DNA of 64,000 nucleotides, taken from the NCBI RefSeq assembly GCF_036199905.1, contig NZ_CP108109.1, forward strand, positions 2,108,001 through 2,172,000, in the 5' to 3' direction. A model generated the notes under the pieces. It saw only the letters and a list, made by a program, of their open reading frames with translations, made no database searches and was not told where the DNA came from. The translations under genes and the position numbers were made by a program. Source of the DNA: Streptomyces sp. NBC_00223 (lineage in GTDB: Bacteria > Actinomycetota > Actinomycetes > Streptomycetales > Streptomycetaceae). Shown piece by piece: positions 25,025 through 33,641 of the stretch (positions within the stretch are counted from its first letter, which is position 1; each line of letters opens with the position of its first letter).

Positions 25025-26218
25025 CTACGGCGCGGACAGCGCCGCGGTGGGCGGTGTGCGAGCGGCCCGCAGGGCCGGATACAGCCCGGAGACCGCGCCG
25101 ATCAGCGCTGTCGCCGCAAGGCCGCCGGTCAGCGCCATGAGCGGAATCGCGGTGGGCCAACCCTGGCTGACAGCGTAACCCGAGGTCACCGCGGCACCGA
25201 GCGCCGTTCCGCCCAGCCCTCCCATCGTGGCGAGGAGGAGCGCCTCCACGAGGAACTGCCAGGAGATGTGCCGCCGAGCCGCGCCCAGGGCACGGCGCAA
25301 CCCGATCTCCCCTCGGCGCTCCATGACGGCGATGACCATGGTGTTGGCGACGCCGATGCCTCCGACGAGGAGGGCCACCGCGCCGAGTCCGACCAGCAGG
25401 CCGTTGAACGAGGCGTCGGCGGCCCGCCGGGCCCGGAGCGCGTCGGACGGCCGGCTCACGGTGACGTACTGGGGGTTCTCCGGGTTGACCGCACGCGGTA
25501 GCAACCCGCGTACCGACTCGACGAGGTTGTCGGCGGAACGTTCGTAGACGGTCGTCGGATGGCCGTCGAAGCCCAGGAGCCGCTGGGCTGCCTTGTCGTT
25601 GACGAGGACGGAGATGTCGAGATCCGGGACGAGCGGCACCGGGTCGAGGATGCCGAGGACGGTGAAGTACCGGTCGCCGATCCAGACCTGTTCACCGGGG
25701 CCCGCGACCCCCAACCGGTACGCCGCCCGGTCGCCCAGGACGGTCGTGGGATAGCGGTCCGGTGCGCGGTCCAGCCAGCCTCCGCGGGCTACGTGCGCCT
25801 TCAGCGTTCGCAGCAGACGGGTGTCGGTGGCCACCACCGACAGGCCGTTCGTCTCGGCGGGATCCACGTGGGCGTTCCGATAGGCGTTGGCGTCCTTCAG
25901 GACTGCCGTGCCGCTGACCGAGTCGACACCGTCGGCGCGGGCGATGGTGTCCACCGCGGCCACGGGCAGGGGCACTTCCTCCTGGGTGTCGGGGTTCGTG
26001 CCCGGTGCCACGGTCAGCAGATTGGTGCCGAGCTTGTTCAGCTCGGCCTGGAGCTGGGCTTTGCTGGAGGAGGAGATCCCGATGACGGCGATCATCGCGG
26101 CGATACCGATGGCGATGCCGGTGGCGGACAGGACGGCACGCAGCGGTCGCGTGCTCAATCCGTTCGCACCCAGTCGCAGGAGATCCGCGCCCCGCAGACG
26201 TGAGCGTGCGGCGTTCAT
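25025..26218 (-). CDS. MacB-like ABC transporter permease
   Basis: 397 aa. N-terminal TM ([20 protein letters not shown]), a large periplasmic-type MacB domain (about 50-260), and three C-terminal FtsX-type TM segments including [20 protein letters not shown] and [13 protein letters not shown]. Overlaps the ATPase gene by 4 bp. With the HlyD-like adaptor it forms a tripartite-like exporter common in actinomycetes. Confidence 0.93.
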   Translation of the reverse strand: MNAARSRLRGADLLRLGANGLSTRPLRAVLSATGIAIGIAAMIAVIGISSSSKAQLQAELNKLGTNLLTVAPGTNPDTQEEVPLPVAAVDTIARADGVDSVSGTAVLKDANAYRNAHVDPAETNGLSVVATDTRLLRTLKAHVARGGWLDRAPDRYPTTVLGDRAAYRLGVAGPGEQVWIGDRYFTVLGILDPVPLVPDLDISVLVNDKAAQRLLGFDGHPTTVYERSADNLVESVRGLLPRAVNPENPQYVTVSRPSDALRARRAADASFNGLLVGLGAVALLVGGIGVANTMVIAVMERRGEIGLRRALGAARRHISWQFLVEALLLATMGGLGGTALGAAVTSGYAVSQGWPTAIPLMALTGGLAATALIGAVSGLYPALRAARTPPTAALSAP

Positions 26219-27042
26219 CCGATTCCGCCCGGTTCTCCGTCGGGTCGGGGTTCGCTGTCGGGTCGCGGTCCGCCGTCGGGTCGTGGTCCTCCGTCGGGTC
26301 GTGGTCCGGGGACGACGACGCCGGAGTCGTCGACGAGCTGCCCGTCCCGCATGACCAGCCGGCGGGGCAGGCTCGCCGCCAACGCCGTGTCGTGGGTGAT
26401 GACCACCACCGTCGTGCCCGAGCTGTGCAGTTCGCGGAGCAACTCCACGACCAGCGCGCCGGAACGGGTGTCCAGGGCCCCGGTGGGCTCGTCCGCCAGC
26501 AGGATCGCCGGACCGCCCACGACGGCACGCGCGATGGCGACGCGTTGCCGCTCGCCTCCCGAGAGCTCATGGGGCCGGTGACCCACCCGGTGACCGAGGC
26601 CGACCCGGTGCAGCGCGGCCTCGGCCCGCTCCCGTCGTCTGCTCCGGGGCAGGCCCGTGTAGAGCAGGCCATCGGCGACGTTGTCCACGGCCCGGGTCCC
26701 TTCGGCGAGGTGGAACTGCTGGAAGACGAAACCGATGCGGTGGGCGCGCAGCGCGGACAGGGCGCGGTCGTCGAGCCGGTCCACCTGGTGCCCGTCCACG
26801 ACGAGGCGGCCCCCGCTGGGGCGGTCCAGGGTGCCGATCAGGTTCAGCAGTGTGGATTTGCCGGACCCGGACGGCCCGACGACGGCGATCAGCTCACCGG
26901 GAGCGATGGCCGTTGTCACCTTTCTCAGGGCATGCACCTGGTGCGGTCCTGAACCGTAGGAACGGCTGACGTCCGTCAGGGCGACAACGGGTACCGCCTT
27001 GCCGGACAGGACCGATGTGGCTTCGGGAGCAAGGGGTGTCAC
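26215..27042 (-). CDS. MacB-like ABC transporter ATP-binding protein
   Basis: 275 aa from GTG 27042, which overlaps the adaptor stop; the frame is open upstream only as shadow. Walker [10 protein letters not shown], signature LSGGERQR, Walker [13 protein letters not shown]. The C-terminus has an unusual tail of four PRPDGx-type repeats encoded by an 18-bp tandem repeat. Confidence 0.94.
   Translation of the reverse strand: MTPLAPEATSVLSGKAVPVVALTDVSRSYGSGPHQVHALRKVTTAIAPGELIAVVGPSGSGKSTLLNLIGTLDRPSGGRLVVDGHQVDRLDDRALSALRAHRIGFVFQQFHLAEGTRAVDNVADGLLYTGLPRSRRRERAEAALHRVGLGHRVGHRPHELSGGERQRVAIARAVVGGPAILLADEPTGALDTRSGALVVELLRELHSSGTTVVVITHDTALAASLPRRLVMRDGQLVDDSGVVVPGPRPDGGPRPDGGPRPDSEPRPDGEPGGIG
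26232..26303 (-). repeat. 18-bp tandem repeat, four units, at the 3' end of the ABC ATPase
   Basis: On the + strand the units begin at 26232, 26250, 26268 and 26286 and share the core CCGTCGGGTCG. They encode [12 protein letters not shown] units after the conserved domain. Confidence 0.9.
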
Positions 27043-28163
27043 AGCTTCGGCACCCCCACACGCAGGCCCTCGGTGACGCCCGGACCACTGATCTCGACCC
27101 TGCCGCCCGCGAACGCGCCGGTGCGCACCTTCACCCTGCGCACCTTCCCGTCCTGCACGACCTGGAGCGCGTAGCCGCCGCCGGACACGGGCAGGAGCGA
27201 GGTCACGGGCACGGACAGCACGTTCCTGGCCTCCAGGCGCTTCAGCACGACGAGAACGCCCGCGTTCCGCAGCTTCGCCAGGGCCTCCTGTGAGTCGGGG
27301 TCCACGTTCGCCGGGACGACCGTCTTGTTGTACTTGTTCTGCTTCTCGGCGCCCACGGAGGAGATGCGCCCGCCGGTCTGCCGGCCGTCGGGCAGCTCGA
27401 TCCGGACCTTTGCGCCCTTGACGGCCAGGTCCTCGTCCCCGGCCGGTACCTCCACGGCGATCCGCTGCCGGGAACCGCTGGCGTGCAGCACCGTCAGGCC
27501 GGGAACCGCTGGGTCGCCCGGCTGCGCGCCGGCCGAAGTGATCCGCAGTGAGCCCGGTGTGAACACCACGCGCCCCAGCTCGATCCGTCCGCTCTGCGGC
27601 AGCCCGTTGTCCTTCTGCCACCGTTTCACCGCGGCCTGCGTCAGCGCGGTGAACTCGTCGTCCACGGTGAAGCCCGTGTATCCGAGCGCCACCAGGTTCT
27701 CCTCCAGCATGCGGACGTCCGGGCCGTCCTCCATGCCCGGCTCGAACTCCCGCCAGGCGGGCAGCGAACCGCGCAGCAGGAAGACGGGCATGTTGTTGAC
27801 CGAGTACAGGCGCCCGCCCGGGCCTACGACGCTGTTCGCCGACGGCAGCCGGGTGATGATGCCGGTGAGCTGGTTCCTGACCTCACGGCTACCGGAGAAC
27901 TCGACCTTGCCCGCCGCCCGGATCTCCGAGACCAGATCGCCTCGGGTGATCTTCTCCGTGGCGGGGGGTAGCGGTCCCTGCGGCGCCGGGCGCGCGGGCT
28001 GATCCGTCCGCGCGTGGAGCACCACGGCGAGCGGTGCCATGACCACGGCGGCCGCCGCCAGCACGACGAGTACCCGCCGCCGGTGGCGGGTCCGGGGCGG
28101 CTTTCCGGTCGGCCCGTCCTCCACCGGCGTCACGTCGGCGGCGGTGTGCCGGGTGTCCGTCAC
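27039..28163 (-). CDS. MacA/HlyD-like efflux adaptor with peptidoglycan-binding domain
   Basis: 374 aa, GTG. One N-terminal TM (about 30-50), a biotinyl-lipoyl-like region ([19 protein letters not shown]), a peptidoglycan-binding-1 insert at about 135-190 ([40 protein letters not shown]), and a C-terminal beta-barrel. This layout is the Gram-positive adaptor partner of MacB exporters. Overlaps both neighbours by 4 bp. Confidence 0.9.
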   Translation of the reverse strand: MTDTRHTAADVTPVEDGPTGKPPRTRHRRRVLVVLAAAAVVMAPLAVVLHARTDQPARPAPQGPLPPATEKITRGDLVSEIRAAGKVEFSGSREVRNQLTGIITRLPSANSVVGPGGRLYSVNNMPVFLLRGSLPAWREFEPGMEDGPDVRMLEENLVALGYTGFTVDDEFTALTQAAVKRWQKDNGLPQSGRIELGRVVFTPGSLRITSAGAQPGDPAVPGLTVLHASGSRQRIAVEVPAGDEDLAVKGAKVRIELPDGRQTGGRISSVGAEKQNKYNKTVVPANVDPDSQEALAKLRNAGVLVVLKRLEARNVLSVPVTSLLPVSGGGYALQVVQDGKVRRVKVRTGAFAGGRVEISGPGVTEGLRVGVPKL

Positions 28164-28675
28164 TGCCCGTTCCCCTGCTGGAAGTACCGGTCGAGTTCGT
28201 CAGTGATCGTCTTGCAGGCCTTCTTCGCCTGCTGGTAGGCGGGGTCGCCTGCGTCCAGGGACACGGATCCGTTCTCCTCCTGCGGCTTGGGCGGGCTCCA
28301 GCCGTTGTCGCGCATGCACTTCTGCAATTCGAGGCTGAGCGCTTGCACCTTGGGGTCCTGGTACAGGCCGCCGCCGTCGTCGACGCGGCCCGCGTCCGAT
28401 CCGGGGGCCTGTCCGCACACCTTCGCCGCCTTGACCAGGAGGTCCTGAGCGACGCCTTCCGGGATCTTCGGGACATCACCCGGCTTCGGATCCGCGACCT
28501 CGACACCCTGCTCACGCATGCACGCCGCGTACTTCACCCCCGTCGCCGCATCCGCCGAGCCGCTGTCGCCCGCCGACTCGCCCTTGCTCCCGCCGCACGC
28601 CGCCGCGCCGGTTGCCAGGAGAAGAGCGACCGCCGCTGTGGCCAGGCCGCGACGCCAGTGCGCGGATCGATTCAT
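28160..28675 (-). CDS. Probable lipoprotein, first gene of the exporter operon
   Basis: 171 aa; ATG 28675 is chosen because it opens a signal peptide (RRGLATAAVALLLATGAAAC). The lipobox GAAAC is a weak match (Ala rather than Leu at -3). The mature part has conserved Cys: YAACMREQGVEV, KVCGQAPG, KCMRDNGWSPP, KKACKTI. This CMRxxG pattern recurs in actinobacterial proteins linked to MacAB-like systems. Probably an extracytoplasmic partner of the transporter. Confidence 0.82.
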   Translation of the reverse strand: MNRSAHWRRGLATAAVALLLATGAAACGGSKGESAGDSGSADAATGVKYAACMREQGVEVADPKPGDVPKIPEGVAQDLLVKAAKVCGQAPGSDAGRVDDGGGLYQDPKVQALSLELQKCMRDNGWSPPKPQEENGSVSLDAGDPAYQQAKKACKTITDELDRYFQQGNGQ

Positions 28676-28857
28676 GAATACCTCCGAGAGCAAGCCGGCC
28701 CGCCTGTGTGGACAGGCGGGGGGAATGGGCCCGCCGCTCTCACGCCGGTAACGAGGCGAGAGTGTGCGCGGCGACGAGCGCCATTCCAGCGCATCGGTCA
28801 TTGCACGCCGGTGAGGAAATTCCCTTACCTTTTCGCAAGGTCGGGCGCCGGGGCGGA
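28676..28857. other. Upstream region of the exporter operon
   Basis: Non-coding, 180 bp, ending at the rnpB-derived repeat; promoter for the minus-strand operon expected here. No clear boxes. Confidence 0.3.
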
Positions 28858-29007
28858 CTCTGCCCGAGGGGGGCGCCCAGGGGCGTTTCGCAGCCTGGGA
28901 CAGCAACCCGCTGACAGACCTCAAAGGGCCTCCGACGCAGGTCGGAGGCCCTTTTGTGAGCGAAACGGCAGGGAGCGGCAGACGAGTCGGGCTGTACGCC
29001 GGGTTCT
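28858..29007 (-). repeat. Left attachment repeat of the rnpB-inserted element (attL)
   Basis: About 150 bp matching 37457-37605. The innermost 31 bp (28977-29007, starting GGCAGACGAGTCGGGCTGTA) are identical to the 3' end of rnpB at 37575-37605; the outer part is diverged but keeps an identical terminator stem. This is a remnant of the rnpB 3' end and its original downstream flank. Confidence 0.9.
28923..28954 (-). terminator. rnpB-type terminator, left (chromosomal) copy
   Basis: 14-bp perfect stem AAAGGGCCTCCGAC / GTCGGAGGCCCTTT with a GCAG loop. Same stem as the terminator directly after rnpB at 37521-37552. Confidence 0.88.
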
Positions 29008-29076
29008 CTTCCGCTACTGAGCCAGTACGGCTTTGACCTGCTATTTGTGTGACTTCCGGGCCCGGTCCACATCCCT

Positions 29077-29097
29077 GGGACTTCTCAGGGACTTCCG
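29077..29097 (+). repeat. GGGACTTYTCAGGGACTTYC arm repeat, left
   Basis: Two GGGACTT units inside the element's left end; the same pattern in the same orientation occurs at 37435-37456 near the right end (with a further unit at 37478). Could be integrase arm-type binding sites. Confidence 0.5.
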
Positions 29098-29112
29098 GCG
29101 GGCTCCGGCCCG

Positions 29113-29799
29113 TCACCCCCGGTCGAGGCCCGAGAACCACGACTCGATGGCGGACAGTCCCCGCGCGCCGGCTTGCGGCATGAAGTGCGCGTAGGTCCGG
29201 AGCGTGAACGCCAGGTCGGAGTGGCCCAGCCAGTTCGCCAGCGACACGATGGACTCACCCGCTTCGAGCATCACCGAGGCGTACGTGTGGCGCAGAACGT
29301 GGAAGCCGTGCTCCCTGCTCGGCTCCCACACCCGCGAAGGCATCGCCCCCGGTTCCTGCTTCGGCAAGGGCGGGATCACTCCGGCGCCGGCGAGTGCCGG
29401 CTTCCATGTCTTGGTGTTCCATGTGGTGCGGTTGATCGCACCATGACGCGTCGTGCAGACGAGCAGTCGAACGGTGACCTTACGCCGGGCGTCCCGGGCG
29501 AGGTCGGGTTCTTCCGGGTCCAGCCACGGCAGCGTGACCTCCACTGGCTCGAATCGCTGCTGGTGGGTGACCAGTCGGCTCTCCAGCGCCGGTGCCACCG
29601 GTACGTCCCGCTCCTTTCCACCCTTCGGTGGGCCGAAGTACAACTGTGACTTGAGCATCAGGACTTGACGCTCGATGTGTACATAGCCGTCACGGAAATC
29701 ATCGGGACTGACACCGAACGCCTCCCTTTCGTCGGCGGTGGGGCATGACGAGTCTGGTTCCCGGGGCAGAGGCGGGTAAGGCGCTGTCGGCGCGAGGCT
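29113..29799 (-). pseudogene. Tyrosine site-specific integrase, 5'-truncated remnant
   Basis: The catalytic domain's C-terminal half is intact: FGPPKGGKERDVPVAP, HVLRHTYASVMLEAG (HxxR box), WLGHSDLAFTLRTYAHFM (Tyr nucleophile). Reading upstream of the first Met, the frame continues sensibly (EAFGVSPDDFRDGYVHIERQ) but then turns into Pro-rich sequence and a TAG stop at 29800. The 'LRxGE' segment holding the first catalytic Arg is replaced by TADERE, and the arm-binding and core-binding domains are absent. So the recombinase is dead and the element stranded. Confidence 0.82.
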
Positions 29800-29870
29800 C
29801 TACGCGGCGGCCCGGTCGACACCGGAGGGAGACGGCTGGGCCGCCGCTGTCAGCGTATTGATTCATTCCT

Positions 29871-31019
29871 TCACGGATGTGTGAGCGGCTTGGCGGGCGC
29901 CAGCCTCCAGGAGGGGCCGGTGGGGGCGTCGAGCCAGAGGGTGTGGGCTCCGGTGGTGTCGATGGTCAGGCCGTAGCGGTCGAGGCCGGGCCTTCCGTGC
30001 GTCACCCAGTCGGTGAGCAGGGACTCGCGCTCGGCCCAGAGGTCGCGGGGCCCGTCGTGGACGAGCTGGGCGGCCCGGGGATCGGTCTGGATGATGCGGG
30101 CCCACGATCCGGACTTCGGGTCGTAGAGGCATCGCAGGTGCTGCTCCGCGTCGTCGGTGAGGGTGATCTGCGTGACGGCCGGCTGGGCGAGCGAGACGAG
30201 GAACGCGGGGCCGTCGGCGTCGAGGTTCGTGGGGAGGGAAATGGTCCGGGTGTTGCCGGTGGCGGTGGCGAGCATGGCGAAGTGCTGCCTGGCGGTGTCT
30301 CGAACCGTGTCCGCGGTGTCGCGGGCGCTCATGAATGCGGTCAGGTCCGGAAGGAAGTGCCCGTGGGCGCTGTGGTCGGTGCTGACGGTCAGGCGTGCGA
30401 TGCCGAAGCCGACGGCGGCGACGATGACCCCGCCGGGGCGGACCTGCTCGCGCCACGCGTCGGGGAGACGGTCCACACCGCAGGTGACCAGCAGCCGGTC
30501 GTACGGGGCGCGTTCGGGGTGTCCGGCCATGCCGTCGGCCGCGATGAGGGTCGGGGTGTAGCCCTCGGCCTGGAGGCGGTTCCGTGCCGCGTTCACGAGG
30601 GTGGGGTCCACGTCGACGGAGACGACGTGTTCGCTGCCGAGCCGGTGGGAGAGCAGGGCCGTGTTGTAGCCCGTGCCGGTGCCCACCTCCAGGATGCTGT
30701 CCCCGTCCTGGGCGCCGCTGGCTTCCAGCATCCGCGCCATGACGGTGGGCGCGGTGGAGGAACTGGTGGCGGTGTCGGTCACGTCGAACTGCGTGATGAG
30801 GGAGACGTCCTGGTAGGCGGCGGCCATCCAGGAGGAGTCGTCCCGGCTGTAGTGGAACGTGCTGCCCCGGGCCCGCATGGTGAACTCGGGCACGAACGCG
30901 TGCCGGGGGACGGCGGCGAACGCTTCCTGCCAGGCCGGGGAGTGCAGGGCTCCTTCGGCTACGAGGCGTTCGGTCATGAGGCGGCGCAGTTCGTCGGCGG
31001 CCGGTACTGCGGTGGTCAT
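29871..31019 (-). CDS. tgmC: Isoaspartyl-type O-methyltransferase of the graspetide cassette
   Basis: 382 aa; ATG 31019 overlaps the ligase stop (ATGA). PCMT-like N-terminal domain: FAAVPRHAFVPEF, SAM motif I ILEVGTGTGYNTALLSHRLG, VVSVDVDPTLV, LLVTCGVDRLPDAWREQVRPGG; the C-terminal 170 residues are specific to the ATP-grasp peptide methyltransferase family. In fuscimiditide and amycolimiditide pathways the homologue methylates an Asp of the cyclised graspetide, which then collapses to an aspartimide. The same chemistry is expected here. Gene symbol follows the tgm naming and is tentative. Confidence 0.88.
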   Translation of the reverse strand: MTTAVPAADELRRLMTERLVAEGALHSPAWQEAFAAVPRHAFVPEFTMRARGSTFHYSRDDSSWMAAAYQDVSLITQFDVTDTATSSSTAPTVMARMLEASGAQDGDSILEVGTGTGYNTALLSHRLGSEHVVSVDVDPTLVNAARNRLQAEGYTPTLIAADGMAGHPERAPYDRLLVTCGVDRLPDAWREQVRPGGVIVAAVGFGIARLTVSTDHSAHGHFLPDLTAFMSARDTADTVRDTARQHFAMLATATGNTRTISLPTNLDADGPAFLVSLAQPAVTQITLTDDAEQHLRCLYDPKSGSWARIIQTDPRAAQLVHDGPRDLWAERESLLTDWVTHGRPGLDRYGLTIDTTGAHTLWLDAPTGPSWRLAPAKPLTHP

Positions 31020-31978
31020 GCGGTGGTTCCCTCCAGGAGGTCTGCCAGGGCGTGGGTGATGGGGGTGCGCAGTTCGGGGATGAAGGCCCATTGGCCGTTC
31101 GGGTTGAGGTCGATCAGGAACCAGGTGCCGTCATCGTCAACGAGGAAGTCGATGGCCGCGTAACGAAGGCCGAACGCTTCCAGCAGTCTCCGGACCCCCG
31201 AGGCGACGGCGGTCGGTACGTCGCACGGCTCGTAGACGTGGCTGTCGTAGTCAGTACGGATGTCGACGGGCGCCTGCTCGGAGGTGGTGCGAATCCGCGC
31301 CGCGAACATCCGGTCCGCGACGACGGTCAGCCGGACTTCGTACGCCTTGGTGATCCACTCCTGGAACTGGTGAGTGGTCAGGGCGACCGAGTCGTCCAAG
31401 TCGCCGGAACAGACCTGGGTTGTCCACAACGCTGTCGGTTTCCCGTCGCTGTCGCTGGGGCCGACTGAGCCAAGGGCTTTGTACGCGGCGACGTGTCCGG
31501 GCAGTGCCTCGATGAAGGCTCGGGCCTCCTGTGCGTCGTTGGTGATCAGCGTCCGGGGAACGGCCAGACCGCACCGGACCGCCATGGAAAGTGCGACCGG
31601 TTTGACGCCGGCCAACGCGTTCCGCTGCGGGTGGTTCACCCACAGGCAGTCCAAGGAGGTGAGCAGTCCGCCGAGGCCGGCTCGGGCCTCGGCGGACGCC
31701 CACTGCGCGTCCTGTTCCGACATGCCGGAGTGCGGCCGGAACGGCGACGGACGCCGGTAGTACACGGAGGTGACCTGACGAAGAACGAGGTCCCGGTGCC
31801 GGCCGCGTATGGTTCCCTCCCATTCGCTGTGCGGCGAACTGATGCGCGCGGTGACCGTCGCGTTCTCGGGGAATTCCGCGGGGTCCATTCGGACAACGGG
31901 GACTTCCCGGTCGTTGAGTTCCGAGATCACGAGGTCAGCGGTTGCGTCGGTCGGGCGGGTCAGCACCAGGACCGTCAT
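31016..31978 (-). CDS. tgmB: ATP-grasp graspetide ligase
   Basis: 320 aa; ATG preceded by CAGGAGG. Starts TVLVLTRPTDATADLVISEL; contains VYYRRPSPFRPH, LWVNHPQRNALAGVKPVALS, AYKALGSVG, VRLTVVADRMFAARI and the ATP-grasp metal site DFLVDDDGTWFLIDLNPNGQ. This is the MvdD/TgmB-type ligase that joins acidic side chains (Asp/Glu) to Thr/Ser or Lys of a ribosomal precursor. Its substrate is the gene 26 bp upstream. Confidence 0.92.
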   Translation of the reverse strand: MTVLVLTRPTDATADLVISELNDREVPVVRMDPAEFPENATVTARISSPHSEWEGTIRGRHRDLVLRQVTSVYYRRPSPFRPHSGMSEQDAQWASAEARAGLGGLLTSLDCLWVNHPQRNALAGVKPVALSMAVRCGLAVPRTLITNDAQEARAFIEALPGHVAAYKALGSVGPSDSDGKPTALWTTQVCSGDLDDSVALTTHQFQEWITKAYEVRLTVVADRMFAARIRTTSEQAPVDIRTDYDSHVYEPCDVPTAVASGVRRLLEAFGLRYAAIDFLVDDDGTWFLIDLNPNGQWAFIPELRTPITHALADLLEGTTA

Positions 31979-32004
31979 CGGTCAATCCTCCTGTTGTGCC
32001 GCTG

Positions 32005-32307
32005 TCAGTCCGTGTCGTTCTCGGTGTCCGTGGCGAGCTGGCTGTCCTCGCGCGTCTGCGACTGCGTGGTGAACGCGGTCTTCATGGACGGGGCGTGGAC
32101 GAACGGCTCCCCGTCCGGGGTGACGTTGATCTGACGCTCCGGGCAGAGCGAAAGGGCCGGCAGCCCCTCCAGCTCCGGCACTACCGGGACGGCCCTGGAA
32201 AGACCGAAGGGCCGCACCGGCGACACCGCCGGGGCGCCAACCGTCCGACCGACCGCGATCGGGAACGCCTGCGGCACCAGGGTGCCGCGTTCCAAGAGTT
32301 GCGCCAT
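32005..32307 (-). CDS. tgmA: Graspetide (omega-ester) precursor peptide
   Basis: 100 aa; ATG with AAAAGGAGAG. The leader contains the conserved RPFGLSRA block and the short LCPERQINVTPDGEPFVHAP segment typical of ATP-grasp-modified RiPP precursors. The C-terminal core (about residues 76-100) is rich in hydroxyl donors and acids: MKTAFTTQSQTREDSQLATD then TENDTD. Thr clusters followed by Asp/Glu are what an ester-forming ligase needs; ED-S, TD-T and ND-T are possible aspartimide sites. Confidence 0.9.
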   Translation of the reverse strand: MAQLLERGTLVPQAFPIAVGRTVGAPAVSPVRPFGLSRAVPVVPELEGLPALSLCPERQINVTPDGEPFVHAPSMKTAFTTQSQTREDSQLATDTENDTD

Positions 32308-32416
32308 CGTGCTCTCCTTTTCATCGCTGAATTTGCTTCTTGCGACCCACCACGACCACGTAAGAGGCGCGTGGCCACGGTGGGAACTCGTTGTGCCCGC
32401 GCGAGTGCCGGTGGTG

Positions 32417-32472
32417 CCCGCCTCCGCGAGATCTCTGCGGGCATGCCCGCAGGGCGCGTTCGCGGAGGCGGG
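32417..32472 (-). terminator. Nested palindromic terminator after the HTH-Nudix gene
   Basis: Outer arms CCCGCCTCCGCGA (32417-32429) and TCGCGGAGGCGGG (32460-32472) are perfect complements and enclose an 18-bp perfect palindrome CTGCGGGCATGCCCGCAG (32435-32452). It lies 4 bp from the Nudix stop and 110 bp before the graspetide precursor start, so it insulates the cassette. Confidence 0.8.
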
Positions 32473-32475
32473 AGT

Positions 32476-33216
32476 TCAGGCAGCCGCGGGCGAGGCCGTG
32501 GAGGGGAGGACGGGCCTTCCCTTCACGAGGTAGCGGGCGGCATCCGCGTGCGCGAGGACGCGAAGAGCGGCCTGGGCGCGGTGTGCCTGGGTGGTGTAGC
32601 GGCTCAGGTCGTGGGGATCGGCCCATGTCGTACTGATGACTTCGGGCCTGTCTCCGGGCCTGTCCGTGTTCGGCAGGACGATTTTCGTGTCGCCGGGGAT
32701 GATCCCTCCGTCGTAGACGAGGCTGATCCCCTCGGCGGCGGTGTCGGTCGCCGGTACGTAGTCCACGAGGAGCAGCCCGGCGAGCGGGAGGTCGAGGCCG
32801 GTTTCCTCATGGATTTCACGTTGGCAGGCGATGTGCGGGTCCTCGTTGGCGTGGACTCCGCCGCCCGGCAGGTGCCAGTAGTCACGTGAGTTGGTGTTGA
32901 CCAGGAGGACGCCTCCGCGGGTGTTGCGGATGACGGCCTGGGCGACAATCCGCCGGCGCGGCGGTTCCGTCCAGTCGATGTCCATGTGCTTCTTCTCCCT
33001 GAAGTCCTCGGAGCGTCTGTCCCCGCCCTTGCCTCGGAACTTCGTTCCCGCCGCGCGCAGTGCCTTGTGGGTCGCGGCGTAAGACCGCCCCGTTTCGTGT
33101 GCGAGGTCCCGGATCGAGTCCCCGCCGTAATACCGGGACTGCATCGCCTTCCCGAGGGCCAAGATCTGCTCGGGCGTCAGTTGGGCGTGGGGCCTGTACC
33201 TGGGTAACGCAGGCAT
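32476..33216 (-). CDS. HTH-Nudix hydrolase fusion
   Basis: 246 aa. Residues 1-70 are a helix-turn-helix-like segment (LTPEQILALGKAMQSRYYGG, SIRDLAHETGRSYAATHKAL); residues of about 85-215 are a Nudix domain with the box GGVHANEDPHIACQREIHEE followed by TG. A second in-frame start (MDIDWTEPP, with GGGAGA upstream) could give a stand-alone Nudix protein. Substrate unknown; nucleotide or metabolite pyrophosphohydrolase. Possibly a regulator responding to its own substrate. Confidence 0.8.
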   Translation of the reverse strand: MPALPRYRPHAQLTPEQILALGKAMQSRYYGGDSIRDLAHETGRSYAATHKALRAAGTKFRGKGGDRRSEDFREKKHMDIDWTEPPRRRIVAQAVIRNTRGGVLLVNTNSRDYWHLPGGGVHANEDPHIACQREIHEETGLDLPLAGLLLVDYVPATDTAAEGISLVYDGGIIPGDTKIVLPNTDRPGDRPEVISTTWADPHDLSRYTTQAHRAQAALRVLAHADAARYLVKGRPVLPSTASPAAA

Positions 33217-33311
33217 TGGTGCCTCTCAGCGGGGAGCCGGGGCCGGCCCGCCCGGGGGAACCGGGTAGGGAGCCGGGGCAGGGGCGGGTGGTACGTCCCT
33301 CTTGGCAGGCA

Positions 33312-33482
33312 CTACTCGTCCTTGTCCTTCGGCCCGTACAGGCGCTCGGGGGTGTGGTTGCGGATGTACTTCTCCCCGATGGACTCCTGCGACCGTGCCC
33401 CCGTCGGCGGGTTGACGCTCTTCCTCAAGTCCCGCTTGACCGCAGCCTTCGCCGCCGCGATGGTCGGCTTCGCCTTACCCAT
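33312..33482 (-). CDS. Small basic protein (56 aa)
   Basis: ATG 33482 preceded by AGGAGAAGGGGAAGG, a strong site. Reads MGKAKPTIAAAKAAVKRDLR then SVNPPTGARSQESIGEKYIR and ends PERLYGPKDKDE. Highly charged, no TM. Not recognised. Lies just upstream of the HTH-Nudix gene on the same strand. Confidence 0.65.
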   Translation of the reverse strand: MGKAKPTIAAAKAAVKRDLRKSVNPPTGARSQESIGEKYIRNHTPERLYGPKDKDE

Positions 33483-33544
33483 CTACCTTCCCCTTCTCCT
33501 GATGCACTTCGTTCTGTTGGTTGCCGGCGCCCTGTAGCGCTGCG

Positions 33545-33641
33545 TTCCCTCGCCCGGACTCGAACCGGGGTCTCTTCGGTGCTGTGCGATTGCTGCCGGA
33601 TGCCGGCACCGTGCGGGCTCTGCCTGATGAGCTACGAGGGA
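33545..33641 (-). tRNA. tRNA-like gene with defective anticodon arm (possible pseudo-tRNA)
   Basis: On the minus strand a perfect 7-bp acceptor stem (TCCCTCG / CGAGGGA, then A), a canonical D arm (GCTC-ATCAGGCA-GAGC) and a perfect T arm (CCCGG-TTCGAGT-CCGGG) are present. Between D and T stems there are 47 nt, twice the usual number, and no normal 5-bp anticodon stem can be formed; instead TGCCG-GCATC-CGGCA makes a hairpin. So no anticodon can be assigned. Either a decayed tRNA or a tRNA mimic. Confidence 0.55.

Noticed and set aside
32005..32307. Lanthipeptide or lasso peptide precursor
   Set aside because: Core has no Cys and no lanthionine synthetase or lasso cyclase nearby; ATP-grasp ligase and PCMT-type methyltransferase fit a graspetide.
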